Below, piece by piece: positions 1 to 5,985 of a DNA stretch of 7,885 nucleotides (the first letter of the stretch is position 1; each line of letters opens with the position of its first letter). The position numbers and the translations under genes were made by a program. The notes under the pieces were generated by a model. The model was not told the origin of the DNA and did not search any database. It saw only the letters and a program-made list of their open reading frames with translations. This DNA is from Deltaproteobacteria bacterium. Its GTDB lineage: Bacteria > Desulfobacterota > WTBG01. The stretch is taken from NCBI GenBank assembly GCA_013139225.1, contig WTBG01000031.1, forward strand, positions 1 through 7,885. The letters are read 5' to 3'.

Positions 1-74
1 ATCACTCACTTCGCCCAACACTACCGAATCAAATGTGCGTACGCATAGAGTGCATGTTTAACCACAGACAAAAG

Positions 75-101
75 AAAGGGCCAGGAATATCCCAGCCCTT
101 T
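75..101 (-). terminator. Weak terminator-like hairpin near the element end
   Basis: AAAGGGC (75-81) pairs with GCCCTTT (95-101), and GGA/TCC (84-86, 90-92) can pair inside across an internal mismatch. Read on the minus strand, the stem is followed by a T-rich stretch (TTTCTTTTG). On the plus strand there is no T run beyond the stem. No minus-strand gene ends just to its right, so what it would terminate is unclear. It could instead be part of the recombination-site architecture of an integrated element. Confidence 0.3.
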
Positions 102-105
102 AAGT

Positions 106-124
106 GCTACCATTTTGCTACCAT
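106..124. repeat. Two direct GCTACCAT repeats, 11-bp period
   Basis: GCTACCAT occurs at 106-113 and again at 117-124, separated by TTT, so the copies lie about one helical turn apart. On the minus strand they read ATGGTAGC twice. Short direct repeats in phase beside a tRNA-derived crossover site are typical of arm-type binding sites of tyrosine integrases. The assignment is inferred from position (about 83 bp from the tRNA fragment), and no integrase gene is visible in the window. Confidence 0.4.
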
Positions 125-206
125 AACGTGGAAGAAGAAATCAAAAAACGCTTATTTTTCTTGCTCTTGTTGTCTCTTGGTACCTGTTGTTAGGGATATG
201 CAACCT

Positions 207-252
207 ACTTCTAATCCGTAGGTCGGGGGTTCGAATCCCTCCAGGCGTGCCA
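207..252 (+). pseudogene. Orphan 3' half of tRNA-Arg(TCT), probable attachment site (attR)
   Basis: The segment reads as a tRNA from the anticodon loop onward: loop CTTCTAA (208-214, anticodon TCT), 3' anticodon stem TCCGT, variable loop, T arm with TTCGAAT loop (230-236) between GGGGG and CCCTC, 3' acceptor strand CAGGCGT (242-248), discriminator G and encoded CCA (250-252). Nothing upstream supplies an acceptor 5' strand or a D arm; the expected AGCTCAG motif is absent, and the 5' anticodon-stem strand pairs only partly. Integrases that use tRNA genes often cross over at the anticodon loop and leave exactly such a 3' fragment at the far end of the element. The probable native terminator lies directly downstream, so the element should extend left of the window with the rebuilt intact tRNA at its other end. 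A tRNA gene broken by simple deletion is the alternative. Confidence 0.7.
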
Positions 253-266
253 GAAATTCCAATTAA

Positions 267-300
267 AATAGGTGGTTAGCAATTTCACTAACCACCTATT
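267..300 (+). terminator. Terminator of the tRNA-Arg(TCT) locus, bidirectional
   Basis: A perfect 13-bp stem (267-279 with 288-300) encloses an 8-base loop. An outer pair, AATTCCAA (255-262) with TTGGAATT (315-322), can extend the structure, and that outer arm is followed by CTTTTT. On the minus strand the 13-bp stem is followed by TTTTAATT, so it can also end the transcript of the minus-strand hydrolase gene that stops at 388. The core AGGTGGTTAG recurs in the terminator after the second tRNA-Arg (3181-3190). Confidence 0.65.
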
Positions 301-387
301 CTGTTGTGTCATCCTTGGAATTCTTTTTGGGCTGCTTCCAGGTAAAGATGGTATGATAATGGACTAGAAAATTAATACTGGAGAATC

Positions 388-1740
388 TTAAAAAACATCT
401 TCCCACTGAAAATACGTTGGTTCTGATTCCGGGACACTCAAACCATCTTCGGCAAATGAGACCCATATTTCTCGTGTGTCAGGGATAAAGCCTGCCATAT
501 ACGCTGTATTGTAAGGATCTCCATCCTGGGCAACATCACGCTCAATATCAAGTGCTAATTCCATATCCAGAACCTCGGTATCATTAAGATGTTCCACCAA
601 GATATCATACCGCCAACAGGATGTGGGCTCAGCAAGTTTTCTGTGGTGATTGGTAACGGCAAGATAATAGTCGGGGAAAAGCTCTGGATCATAATCCTGA
701 TTATCATCTGAAGTACGCTTGGCTGTTCCGTTATAATTACACTCAATAATAGCTGCCGGAGGATAGGATCGTATCTTATCCGAATTGCCGGGGGTAAAGA
801 CATGTATATCAAACGATCCTGCTATGCTTCTACTCTTAATCATTCTATAAAAATTTCCAATTGGATCAGATGAACACATCAGAGGCCGTATGTTCTCAAC
901 ACCCTGCCGCAGGGTAAAAGTTATTGAACTATAATAGAGTGGAAACCCCAGATAGAGAAAGCCGATATTAAAAAACAGGTCATCAAGTGCAGGCTGTTCG
1001 TTCCCCAAATTCAGCGCAGCACCGACTCCTTCCTCATTCATACCCGTCAGACAACTGATATATCCGGGCCAGGCAATCGAGATCCAGTCTTTTTTAAAGC
1101 ATCCACAGGGCTGAAAAGCAATAATCAGGGGATTTCTCTCCAGCAGGTCCCCTAATTTGCCAAAGTCGAGATTTCGGGCAAACACCAGATTGCCATCAAT
1201 CGTTCCTTCACCCCAGCCCGAAATGGATGAGCAAAACTCTGCAGCATCATTATTAAAAGTTCGAGAAATAAAATAGAGACGGAAAATTTCCGGCACCATA
1301 TTCCAGGCAATGATGTCAACCGGTTTGAAATAGCTGTTAATGGTTTCGCTGTACAGTCCCCTTCGTCCAAGGGCGGCAACCATGCCGTCATACATTCCCT
1401 GTATTTCAATCCTGTATTCTATTGGGATTCGGAAATACCAGGTCAGCATGTTTCGTGTCCTCCAGTAGTTTTTAACATCCATTAGCTCACCCAGCATGTA
1501 ATCTTCCAGTAGTTCAACAATTTTATCTGCCAGCAGGTAGCCATGAGCATAGCCCATATCATAATGAGAGCCCCATACACGTAAAACGCGCTTACCGTTA
1601 ACGGTTGTTAGTTCCCCTTTCACTGGCTGGGCTTGCACCACAGTGATAGAAAAAAAGAGGACTATAACTATCATGCTGATAAAACTAATAATCTTTTTCA
1701 TAAATACTTTCGTTTTAGTACTTTGGGTTATTACCTTCAT
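388..1740 (-). CDS. Exported C45-like Ntn-hydrolase (acyltransferase/amidase-type peptidase)
   Basis: The 450-residue protein looks like the C45 family of N-terminal-nucleophile hydrolases (acyl-CoA:6-aminopenicillanate acyltransferase and relatives), which cleave or transfer amide-linked acyl groups and mature by self-cleavage just before a cysteine. Visible marks are GSHYDMGYAHG (57-67, the N-terminal family signature), the candidate nucleophile C170 in AEFCSSISGWGEG, the DG...ARNLDF segment (182-193) that follows the nucleophile in this family, and AVTNHH (361-366). A hydrophobic segment ending VVQAQP (about 16-38) is a signal peptide, so it should act outside the cytoplasm. The start at 1740 overlaps the upstream PilZ stop (ATGA), which argues for coupled translation. 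A second ATG at residue 14 (1701-1699) would give a more ordinary signal peptide starting MKK; neither start has a strong Shine-Dalgarno. The substrate cannot be told. Lysosomal phospholipase-B-like and C69 Ntn families share part of the pattern and are alternatives. Confidence 0.75.
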   Translation of the reverse strand: MKVITQSTKTKVFMKKIISFISMIVIVLFFSITVVQAQPVKGELTTVNGKRVLRVWGSHYDMGYAHGYLLADKIVELLEDYMLGELMDVKNYWRTRNMLTWYFRIPIEYRIEIQGMYDGMVAALGRRGLYSETINSYFKPVDIIAWNMVPEIFRLYFISRTFNNDAAEFCSSISGWGEGTIDGNLVFARNLDFGKLGDLLERNPLIIAFQPCGCFKKDWISIAWPGYISCLTGMNEEGVGAALNLGNEQPALDDLFFNIGFLYLGFPLYYSSITFTLRQGVENIRPLMCSSDPIGNFYRMIKSRSIAGSFDIHVFTPGNSDKIRSYPPAAIIECNYNGTAKRTSDDNQDYDPELFPDYYLAVTNHHRKLAEPTSCWRYDILVEHLNDTEVLDMELALDIERDVAQDGDPYNTAYMAGFIPDTREIWVSFAEDGLSVPESEPTYFQWEDVF

Positions 1741-2060
1741 TTTTCTAAATGGCTGTAGTAGAGTTTAACATCATCTAATATCTTAGTTGATTCGATACCG
1801 CCAACAAAATCATTTCCCTTTTTCCTAATCCACCTTAATATCCCTATGACATGAACGGGATTCGAAGCTGTGGAAACAGCTATCTCCAAAAGTACTGTTG
1901 AACCAACATTAATTTTTTCGCGAGTTATAAATATTATACCCATCCCTTTACGACTAACATCAATGACCGTACATTTTCCCCAATTTTCTTTTCTCTCTTT
2001 TAAAAAATATTTAGCCTGCAGTTGTGTGTCAAATCGACCGAAACTTCTTCTATTTTCCAT
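1737..2060 (-). CDS. Single-domain PilZ protein (c-di-GMP receptor)
   Basis: The 107-residue protein is almost entirely a PilZ domain, the cytoplasmic beta-barrel that binds cyclic di-GMP. Both binding signatures are present near the N-terminus: RRSFGR gives R5-xxx-R9, and DVSRKG gives D34-x-S-xx-G39. A later FVGGIE stretch (about 85-90) fits the end of the barrel. The length is that of a stand-alone PilZ domain without an output domain, so it probably signals by contacting a partner. Its stop overlaps the start of the exported hydrolase gene by four bases (ATGA at 1740-1737), so the two are almost certainly one transcript. The Shine-Dalgarno before 2060 is weak (AGAG). The PilZ assignment is firm; the partner and regulated process are unknown. 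Confidence 0.85.
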   Translation of the reverse strand: MENRRSFGRFDTQLQAKYFLKERKENWGKCTVIDVSRKGMGIIFITREKINVGSTVLLEIAVSTASNPVHVIGILRWIRKKGNDFVGGIESTKILDDVKLYYSHLEK

Positions 2061-2120
2061 TCTATTGTTTCTCTGCGCAATCTATTTTGTTTCTCATTCC
2101 CCCATCTAAAGGACTATAGT

Positions 2121-2143
2121 GCTAAATGCCTACACCGTTTAGC
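2121..2143 (-). repeat. Small inverted repeat after the RHH gene
   Basis: GCTAAA (2121-2126) and TTTAGC (2138-2143) form a 6-bp stem with an 11-base loop, 25 bp past the stop of the minus-strand ribbon-helix-helix gene and about 60 bp before the PilZ start. On the minus strand a short TCCTTT follows some 13 bases later. It may be a weak terminator or attenuator between the two genes; the stem is short and the T run poor. Confidence 0.25.
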
Positions 2144-2167
2144 TTCATCAGCAGAGATAGGCTTGGT

Positions 2168-2365
2168 TTAATTATATGATTTAACTCTCATCTTTTTCAT
2201 TTCTCTTTCATGCTTATTCAGCACAAGCTCCAGCCCGTCTCTTATATACACTGCCATAGGAACTCGGGTTGTCGCTGACAGCCTGTTGAGTCTTTCCAAT
2301 TGTTTTTTATCAAGGAAAAAAGAGCGCATTATTTTTTTCCCAGATGGTTTATTTTTTTTAGTCAT
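2168..2365 (-). CDS. Small ribbon-helix-helix DNA-binding protein
   Basis: This 65-residue basic protein has the form of an Arc/MetJ/CopG-type ribbon-helix-helix repressor. A lysine-rich start is followed by a short beta-strand (MRSFFLD, about 13-19), helix A (KKQLERLNRLSATTR, about 20-34), a turn at VP, and helix B (MAVYIRDGLELVLNKHE, about 37-53), then a basic tail. Such proteins dimerise and bind DNA through the strand; many are antitoxins or autorepressors. No toxin ORF lies on either side (PilZ downstream, an intergenic region upstream), so it is either a stand-alone regulator or an orphan antitoxin. GAGGG about ten bases before the ATG is a reasonable Shine-Dalgarno and supports this start. 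A large inverted repeat begins about 40 bp upstream (2407-2530) and is a candidate operator region. Confidence 0.7.
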   Translation of the reverse strand: MTKKNKPSGKKIMRSFFLDKKQLERLNRLSATTRVPMAVYIRDGLELVLNKHEREMKKMRVKSYN

Positions 2366-2406
2366 AGCAATATACCCTCGAAAGTTATTTTTATACCCAT
2401 TCAGAA

Positions 2407-2530
2407 CTTAGTGCTTCGATTCGCAAATACAATTACGTATTCTTAGAGTGAGAATTATTAATAGTGCTCACTCAGCACTAAGTCCTGAGTGAATAAATAC
2501 GTTATCGTATTTATGAATCGATGGACTTAG
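2407..2530. repeat. Large imperfect inverted repeat, ~34-bp arms
   Basis: The left arm 2407-2440 pairs with the right arm 2497-2530 at 27 of 34 positions by hand alignment. The best blocks are TCGATTC/GAATCGA, AAATAC/GTATTT and ACGTAT/ATACGT. The 56-bp centre is itself structured: GAGTGAG (2446-2452) pairs with CTCACTC (2467-2473), and ACTCAG (2470-2475) with CTGAGT (2485-2490). ACTTAGTGC (2406-2414) also pairs with GCACTAAGT (2475-2483), so alternative folds exist. It has no coding capacity. It could be a MITE-like or REP-like repeat, the operator of the adjacent ribbon-helix-helix gene, or a structured RNA. Confidence 0.65.
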
Positions 2531-2535
2531 CCTAA

Positions 2536-2548
2536 GCTTATCTTAAGC
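2536..2548. repeat. Perfect small inverted repeat beside the large one
   Basis: GCTTA (2536-2540) and TAAGC (2544-2548) are perfect complements around TCT. Immediately before it CTTAG-C-CTAAG (2526-2536) is another palindrome, so the large inverted repeat runs on into a cluster of CTTAG/CTAAG-type palindromes. The role is unknown; repressor half-sites are one reading. Confidence 0.4.
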
Positions 2549-2588
2549 AATTTGAAGCTTCTACGTTCAATCCTTCATCACAAAAACA

Positions 2589-2863
2589 TTATTTTTCACC
2601 CTTCTTTTCTTGTGCATAATTCTTATCAGACTCAAGCTTTCCGCTTTTATAGCCTCTCCCTCTATTGTCACCATATCCTCTATACCACAGAATATACCAT
2701 GGGTAAACCTCATTATAAATAGGAAACGTTTTTACAGCTACCTTATATCAATATCAAAAGGCTCCTGTCCTTTAAAAAAATTCATCACATTCTCATAAGC
2801 GTTTCCGTAAAATACCAGTAGAATGGATATCCCAATTACAATCTTTACTGTTTTGAGTTACAT
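2589..2863 (-). pseudogene. Possible decayed gene for a ~90-residue secreted protein
   Basis: No intact gene lies between 2366 and 3007, but on the minus strand two open segments join into one protein-like reading. ATG at 2863 is followed at once by TAA, then 39 open codons (2857-2741) starting LKTVKIVIGISILLVFYGNA, a plausible signal peptide, up to QEPFDIDI. There the frame closes, and a frame one base back stays open for 50 codons (2741-2592), reading VAVKTFPIYNEVYPWYILWY, then a Gly/Arg/Lys-rich tail to a TAA at 2591-2589. One substitution (a codon such as AAA to TAA at codon 2) and one lost A near 2742 would account for both lesions. I recognise no family, and the site has no clear Shine-Dalgarno. 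Open stretches of this length do arise by chance, so the call is tentative. Confidence 0.3.
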
Positions 2864-2946
2864 ATAGTGCATAATGCTTATCGTTTATTTCTATCGGGGT
2901 AAAGGATAAGGTATGGATCCAAGAAAATGGATTTCAAAGAAACTAC

Positions 2947-2975
2947 TTGATTTCTCTGCTCCTGTTGTTTATTAT
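2947..2975 (+). promoter_or_regulatory. Probable promoter of the tRNA-His/tRNA-Arg pair
   Basis: TTGATT (2947-2952) and TATTAT (2970-2975) are separated by 17 bases and match sigma70 -35 and -10 elements at four and five of six positions. Transcription would start near 2982, leaving a leader of about 26 bases before the tRNA-His 5' end for RNase P to remove. Confidence 0.45.
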
Positions 2976-3008
2976 TATGTATAGATAGGAATTAGGAACC
3001 AGTTTATG

Positions 3009-3085
3009 GTGAGTGTAGCTCAGTTGGTTAGAGCGCTGGGTTGTGGTCCCGGAGGTCGCGGGTTCGAATCCCGTCACTCACCCCA
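3009..3085 (+). tRNA. tRNA-His (anticodon GTG)
   Basis: A complete cloverleaf can be read. The acceptor stem is GTGAGTG (3009-3015) with CACTCAC (3075-3081). The D arm contains AGCTCAGTTGGTTAGAGC, and the anticodon loop TTGTGGT holds GTG. The T arm is GCGGG-TTCGAAT-CCCGT with one G-T pair, and CCA is encoded (3083-3085). The base before the stem (G3008) faces discriminator C3082, the extra G(-1):C73 pair that is the identity element of bacterial tRNA-His; this confirms the assignment. It is one base upstream of the tRNA-Arg gene and co-transcribed with it. Confidence 0.97.
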
Positions 3086-3086
3086 T

Positions 3087-3163
3087 GCGCCCGTAGCTCA
3101 GTTGGATAGAGCGTCGGACTTCGAATCCGCAGGTCGCACGTTCGAATCGTGTCGGGCGTACTA
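3087..3163 (+). tRNA. tRNA-Arg (anticodon TCG)
   Basis: The acceptor stem GCGCCCG (3087-3093) pairs with CGGGCGT (3153-3159), with a G-U at the end. The anticodon loop CTTCGAA (3119-3125) gives TCG, reading CGA and related arginine codons. The T arm is GCACG-TTCGAAT-CGTGT. The last three bases are CTA rather than CCA, so the 3' end must be completed by the CCA-adding enzyme after trimming, unlike the neighbouring tRNA-His. Position 27:43 of the anticodon stem is a T-C mismatch. The gene follows tRNA-His after a single T. Confidence 0.96.
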
Positions 3164-3171
3164 GAATCCTC

Positions 3172-3220
3172 AAAGAAAAGAGGTGGTTAGAGAGCATCAC
3201 TCACCACCTCTTTTCTTTTG
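3172..3220 (+). terminator. Strong Rho-independent terminator after the tRNA pair
   Basis: A perfect 16-bp stem (3172-3187 with 3203-3218) surrounds a 15-base loop. Its upper part is GGTGGT/ACCACC and its lower part AAAGAAAAGAG/CTCTTTTCTTT, so the descending arm supplies the T-rich exit. It begins 8 bases after the tRNA-Arg 3' end. It shares the AGGTGGTTAG core with the terminator at 267-300 behind the orphan tRNA-Arg fragment. Confidence 0.9.
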
Positions 3221-3308
3221 TTGGCTACTTTGTGGCAGTTTGATATCTTTTACACAACATATCTACTCCCCGTTTTCTGTGATTTGGACTTAGATGATGG
3301 GAATCGTT

Positions 3309-3355
3309 ATGGAAAGGACGACACCTTCCTCCTCGAATCTTTTCCATTATTTTTT
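3309..3355 (+). terminator. Second terminator-like hairpin before the exporter promoter
   Basis: ATGGAAA (3309-3315) pairs with TTTCCAT (3341-3347), followed by TA and six T. An inner AAGG/CCTT pair can form instead of the long loop. No gene lies between the tRNA terminator (3220) and this hairpin, so it either backs up tRNA termination or ends an unrecognised short transcript. I see nothing else in 3221-3400. Confidence 0.45.
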
Positions 3356-3403
3356 GCCTGATTTATTACTTTAGATATAAAATGTTTAAATGTAAAAAAA
3401 CTG

Positions 3404-3431
3404 TTGACATTCTTTATGTGTTTGCTATAAA
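3404..3431 (+). promoter_or_regulatory. Near-consensus sigma70 promoter of the exporter operon
   Basis: TTGACA (3404-3409) is a perfect -35 element. TATAAA (3426-3431), after a 16-base spacer, matches the -10 consensus at five of six positions. Transcription should start near 3438, about 64 bases before the exporter ATG. The palindrome CTTTATACATAAAG (3439-3452) covers the expected start, and a further CTTTATG lies in the spacer (3412-3418), so a repressor could block this otherwise strong promoter. Operator function is inference. Confidence 0.65.
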
Positions 3432-3501
3432 AAAGATGCTTTATACATAAAGTACCTTTTTAATCATTTGTTTTTATGTCACTTTTACAAATGGAGTGGA
3501 A

Positions 3502-5916
3502 ATGAAGGATATTTCCCAGAGATTTGCAGAAGCAGTTATTAAGTGGAGATTTTTATTTATTGCCCTCTCGGTTTCCTTAACCTTATTTTTTCTGTTCTGC
3601 CTGAGAAACCTTTCGGTGCAAACAAAGCTTGGCGATCTCACTCCCCAGAAGCACCCATACATGGAAGTGCAAAAGAAGTTAATGTATGTTTTTGGTGGAT
3701 TGAATCAGGTGTCGATTGCCCTGGTGGTTAAAGAAGGTGATGTTTTCAACAAAGATACCCTGGACAAGGTGGTAAGGATCACCAGAAAATTATATTTACT
3801 TGATGGGGTAAACCCTGGGAGGATCGTTTCTCTTGCTGCTCGGAAGATAAAAAACACCCGTGCTTATGAAGATGGCTTTGAGGTAAAACGTCTCATGCGC
3901 CATACACCAGATACTGCTGCTGAGATGGAGAGGCTCAAACAGAACATTATAAGAAATCCCATGTTTTATGGTTCGCTCGTTTCTAAAGATTTTAAGGCGA
4001 CTCAAATCATGGTTGATTTTGAACCTGAGGTTACCTCAAGAAGGATCTTTGAAGAACTTGAAGAAATTATTGATGCAGAAAGAAATAGGAATACAGATAT
4101 TTATATTGCTGGCAGGCCTATATTAGAAGGATGGATGGATCATTATCTGCCCAAAATGGGCTGGATTTTCCTGGCAACTGGATTGATAATGGCTCTCCTT
4201 CTCTATCTGGCTTTCCGTTCCAAAAGAGGTATTATATTGCCCATTCTTTCTGCCACCATGGCAACTATCTGGGGATTGGGTGCAGTCACACTTTTGGGAT
4301 ACCGCATGGATCCCGCAACTATATTAGCTCCATTCTTCATCTTTGCTTTGGGCATCAGTCATTCCGTTCAGTTTGTCAAACGATACTATGAAGCAATGAA
4401 GACTGATCCCATGGACAAAAAGAAGGCAGCACAGGAAACCTTATCTCATCTCTTTGTCCCGGCATTAGTTTCTCTGGTGACGGATGGCATTGGTTTTATC
4501 TCACTCTTTATTGTTCCACTTGCCATGATTAAGAGTATGGCGCTGGCATCTGGAATTGGTGTGCTCAGCATCTTTTTTACAACAGTTACCTTTCTTCCCC
4601 CCGTTTTTTCTTGCCTTTCCAGACCGAAAAGGTTGGAAGTAGAAAGAGAAGAGATGCCCAATATCCTGGATAGGTTTTTAACCCGAATAGCATCTCTCAT
4701 TCATACGCCCACGTTGCGTTGGACTACCTTTGGAATCTTCCTTCTTCTTGCTCTTATAGGATTGGCCGGAACATCCAGACTGGTGGTAGGGGATAATGAA
4801 CCTGGTTCTGCCACACTCTACCCTGATTCACCTTATAATAAGGCTGAAAGAATTATTAACAATAAATTTATGATGGGAACGAACCCCTATTTTGTAATGG
4901 TTGAAGGAAAGGGGGAAGAGGCTTTGATAAACAGCGAAGTCTTAAGGGAAATGGAGTCTCTTCAAAGCTATCTTATAAAACACATTCCAGAAGCGGGTTA
5001 TGCCCTATCGCTTGCTGATTATATTAAGGGTCTTAACATGGTAATGTTTGCGGGGAACCCAAATTATTTTAAAATACCTGATAAGGACGGCACTATAGCA
5101 GAATACCTTTTCCTCTATTCAATATCAGGATTTCCTGGCGATTTCGATCCGGTAGTAAGCCCTAATTTTCAATATGCCAACATCAAGGTTGATTTTAAGG
5201 ACCATAAATCAGATACCATTAAAAAAACCATTTTTTATACCAGAGAGTGGATTGAAAAATTTCATCGTGTGAGCAGTGTAGATTTTCTTTATGCTGGAGG
5301 AGTTATGGGAACGCTGGGAGCAGTTAATGAAATCATAGAAGAGATCTTGCCCATGAGCATTTTGCAGGTTGCCTTTTTGGTTTTCATTTGTGTAGCAATA
5401 GCTTATGGCTCGATTGTAGGGGGACTTATTCTGCTCGTTCCGTTACTCTTCAATGTGCTTTTTGTCTTTGGCATCATGGGATTAAGTGGGATAAGCCTTA
5501 CCATTGAGACCTTACCTGTTGCTGCTTTGAGTATAGGTCGTGGTGTCGATTACAGTATCTATGTGGTAACTCGTATTAGGGAAGAGCTCAATGCACATCA
5601 GGATAGAACCCTGGAAGAGGCGACTTTAAGTGCATTGGTAACTTCGGGCAAAGCAGTCTTTTTTACCGGCGCAACCATAGCCATTGGTGCATTGGCCTGG
5701 GTGTTCTCCGATATTCGTCTCCAGGCACGTCTTGGTTTGACTTTGGGTTTCCTTACCTGTTTAAATGTATTGGGTTCTCTCATACTGCTTCCTCTCTTCC
5801 TTCGTATGTTTAACCCCGCATTTATTTATAAGAACCGTATTTTAAAGGATGATGGTGTGAGCGTAAAAGAAGGGGAAGTAACAGGTACAGTTGAAGAACA
5901 GCGGGAAACTTTATAA
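3502..5916 (+). CDS. RND/MMPL-family exporter, 12 transmembrane segments
   Basis: The 804-residue inner-membrane protein is an RND-superfamily exporter of the MMPL/COG1033 type (relatives include hopanoid-linked HpnN), which moves lipids or hydrophobic molecules out of the inner membrane using the proton gradient. It shows the duplicated plan: TM1 (about 17-35), a periplasmic domain (36-215), a five-helix block (about 220-370), TM7 (about 408-426), a second periplasmic domain (427-615), and a second five-helix block (about 617-770). The second half carries GRGVDYSIY with D683, the usual proton-relay position; the equivalent site in the first half is GISHSVQF with H287. I chose ATG 3502 because GGAG (3493-3496) lies five bases before it; a GTG at 3496 overlaps that site and would add only two residues. 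It is first in a plus-strand unit with the radical SAM gene 69 bp downstream. Substrate unknown. Confidence 0.88.
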   Translation: MKDISQRFAEAVIKWRFLFIALSVSLTLFFLFCLRNLSVQTKLGDLTPQKHPYMEVQKKLMYVFGGLNQVSIALVVKEGDVFNKDTLDKVVRITRKLYLLDGVNPGRIVSLAARKIKNTRAYEDGFEVKRLMRHTPDTAAEMERLKQNIIRNPMFYGSLVSKDFKATQIMVDFEPEVTSRRIFEELEEIIDAERNRNTDIYIAGRPILEGWMDHYLPKMGWIFLATGLIMALLLYLAFRSKRGIILPILSATMATIWGLGAVTLLGYRMDPATILAPFFIFALGISHSVQFVKRYYEAMKTDPMDKKKAAQETLSHLFVPALVSLVTDGIGFISLFIVPLAMIKSMALASGIGVLSIFFTTVTFLPPVFSCLSRPKRLEVEREEMPNILDRFLTRIASLIHTPTLRWTTFGIFLLLALIGLAGTSRLVVGDNEPGSATLYPDSPYNKAERIINNKFMMGTNPYFVMVEGKGEEALINSEVLREMESLQSYLIKHIPEAGYALSLADYIKGLNMVMFAGNPNYFKIPDKDGTIAEYLFLYSISGFPGDFDPVVSPNFQYANIKVDFKDHKSDTIKKTIFYTREWIEKFHRVSSVDFLYAGGVMGTLGAVNEIIEEILPMSILQVAFLVFICVAIAYGSIVGGLILLVPLLFNVLFVFGIMGLSGISLTIETLPVAALSIGRGVDYSIYVVTRIREELNAHQDRTLEEATLSALVTSGKAVFFTGATIAIGALAWVFSDIRLQARLGLTLGFLTCLNVLGSLILLPLFLRMFNPAFIYKNRILKDDGVSVKEGEVTGTVEEQRETL

Positions 5917-5985
5917 AAAAGGACTTAACATTGCAGGAAAAAATAGCGTAGGTTTTTCATCAATAGCATTGAAAAGGAGGAAACA

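Noticed and set aside
1..48. Open frame from the left edge, ITHFAQHYRIKCAYA then TAG, possibly the C-terminus of an integrase or other gene of the element.
   Set aside because: Only 15 residues with no motif; integrase identity cannot be supported, although the position beside an att site would suit it.
33..221. 62-residue plus-strand ORF running into the tRNA fragment.
   Set aside because: It overlaps the recombination repeats and the tRNA sequence, has no Shine-Dalgarno and has an atypical composition; probably chance.
2061..2167. Possible c-di-GMP (GEMM) riboswitch before the PilZ gene.
   Set aside because: I looked for the conserved GEMM core and tetraloop-receptor sequence and did not find them.
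2168..2365. Toxin-antitoxin module based on the ribbon-helix-helix protein.
   Set aside because: No toxin-sized ORF of recognisable type lies adjacent on either strand.
2610..2798. 62-residue plus-strand ORF in the gene-free stretch.
   Set aside because: No ribosome site or recognisable pattern; the opposite strand gives a more protein-like reading (possible pseudogene).
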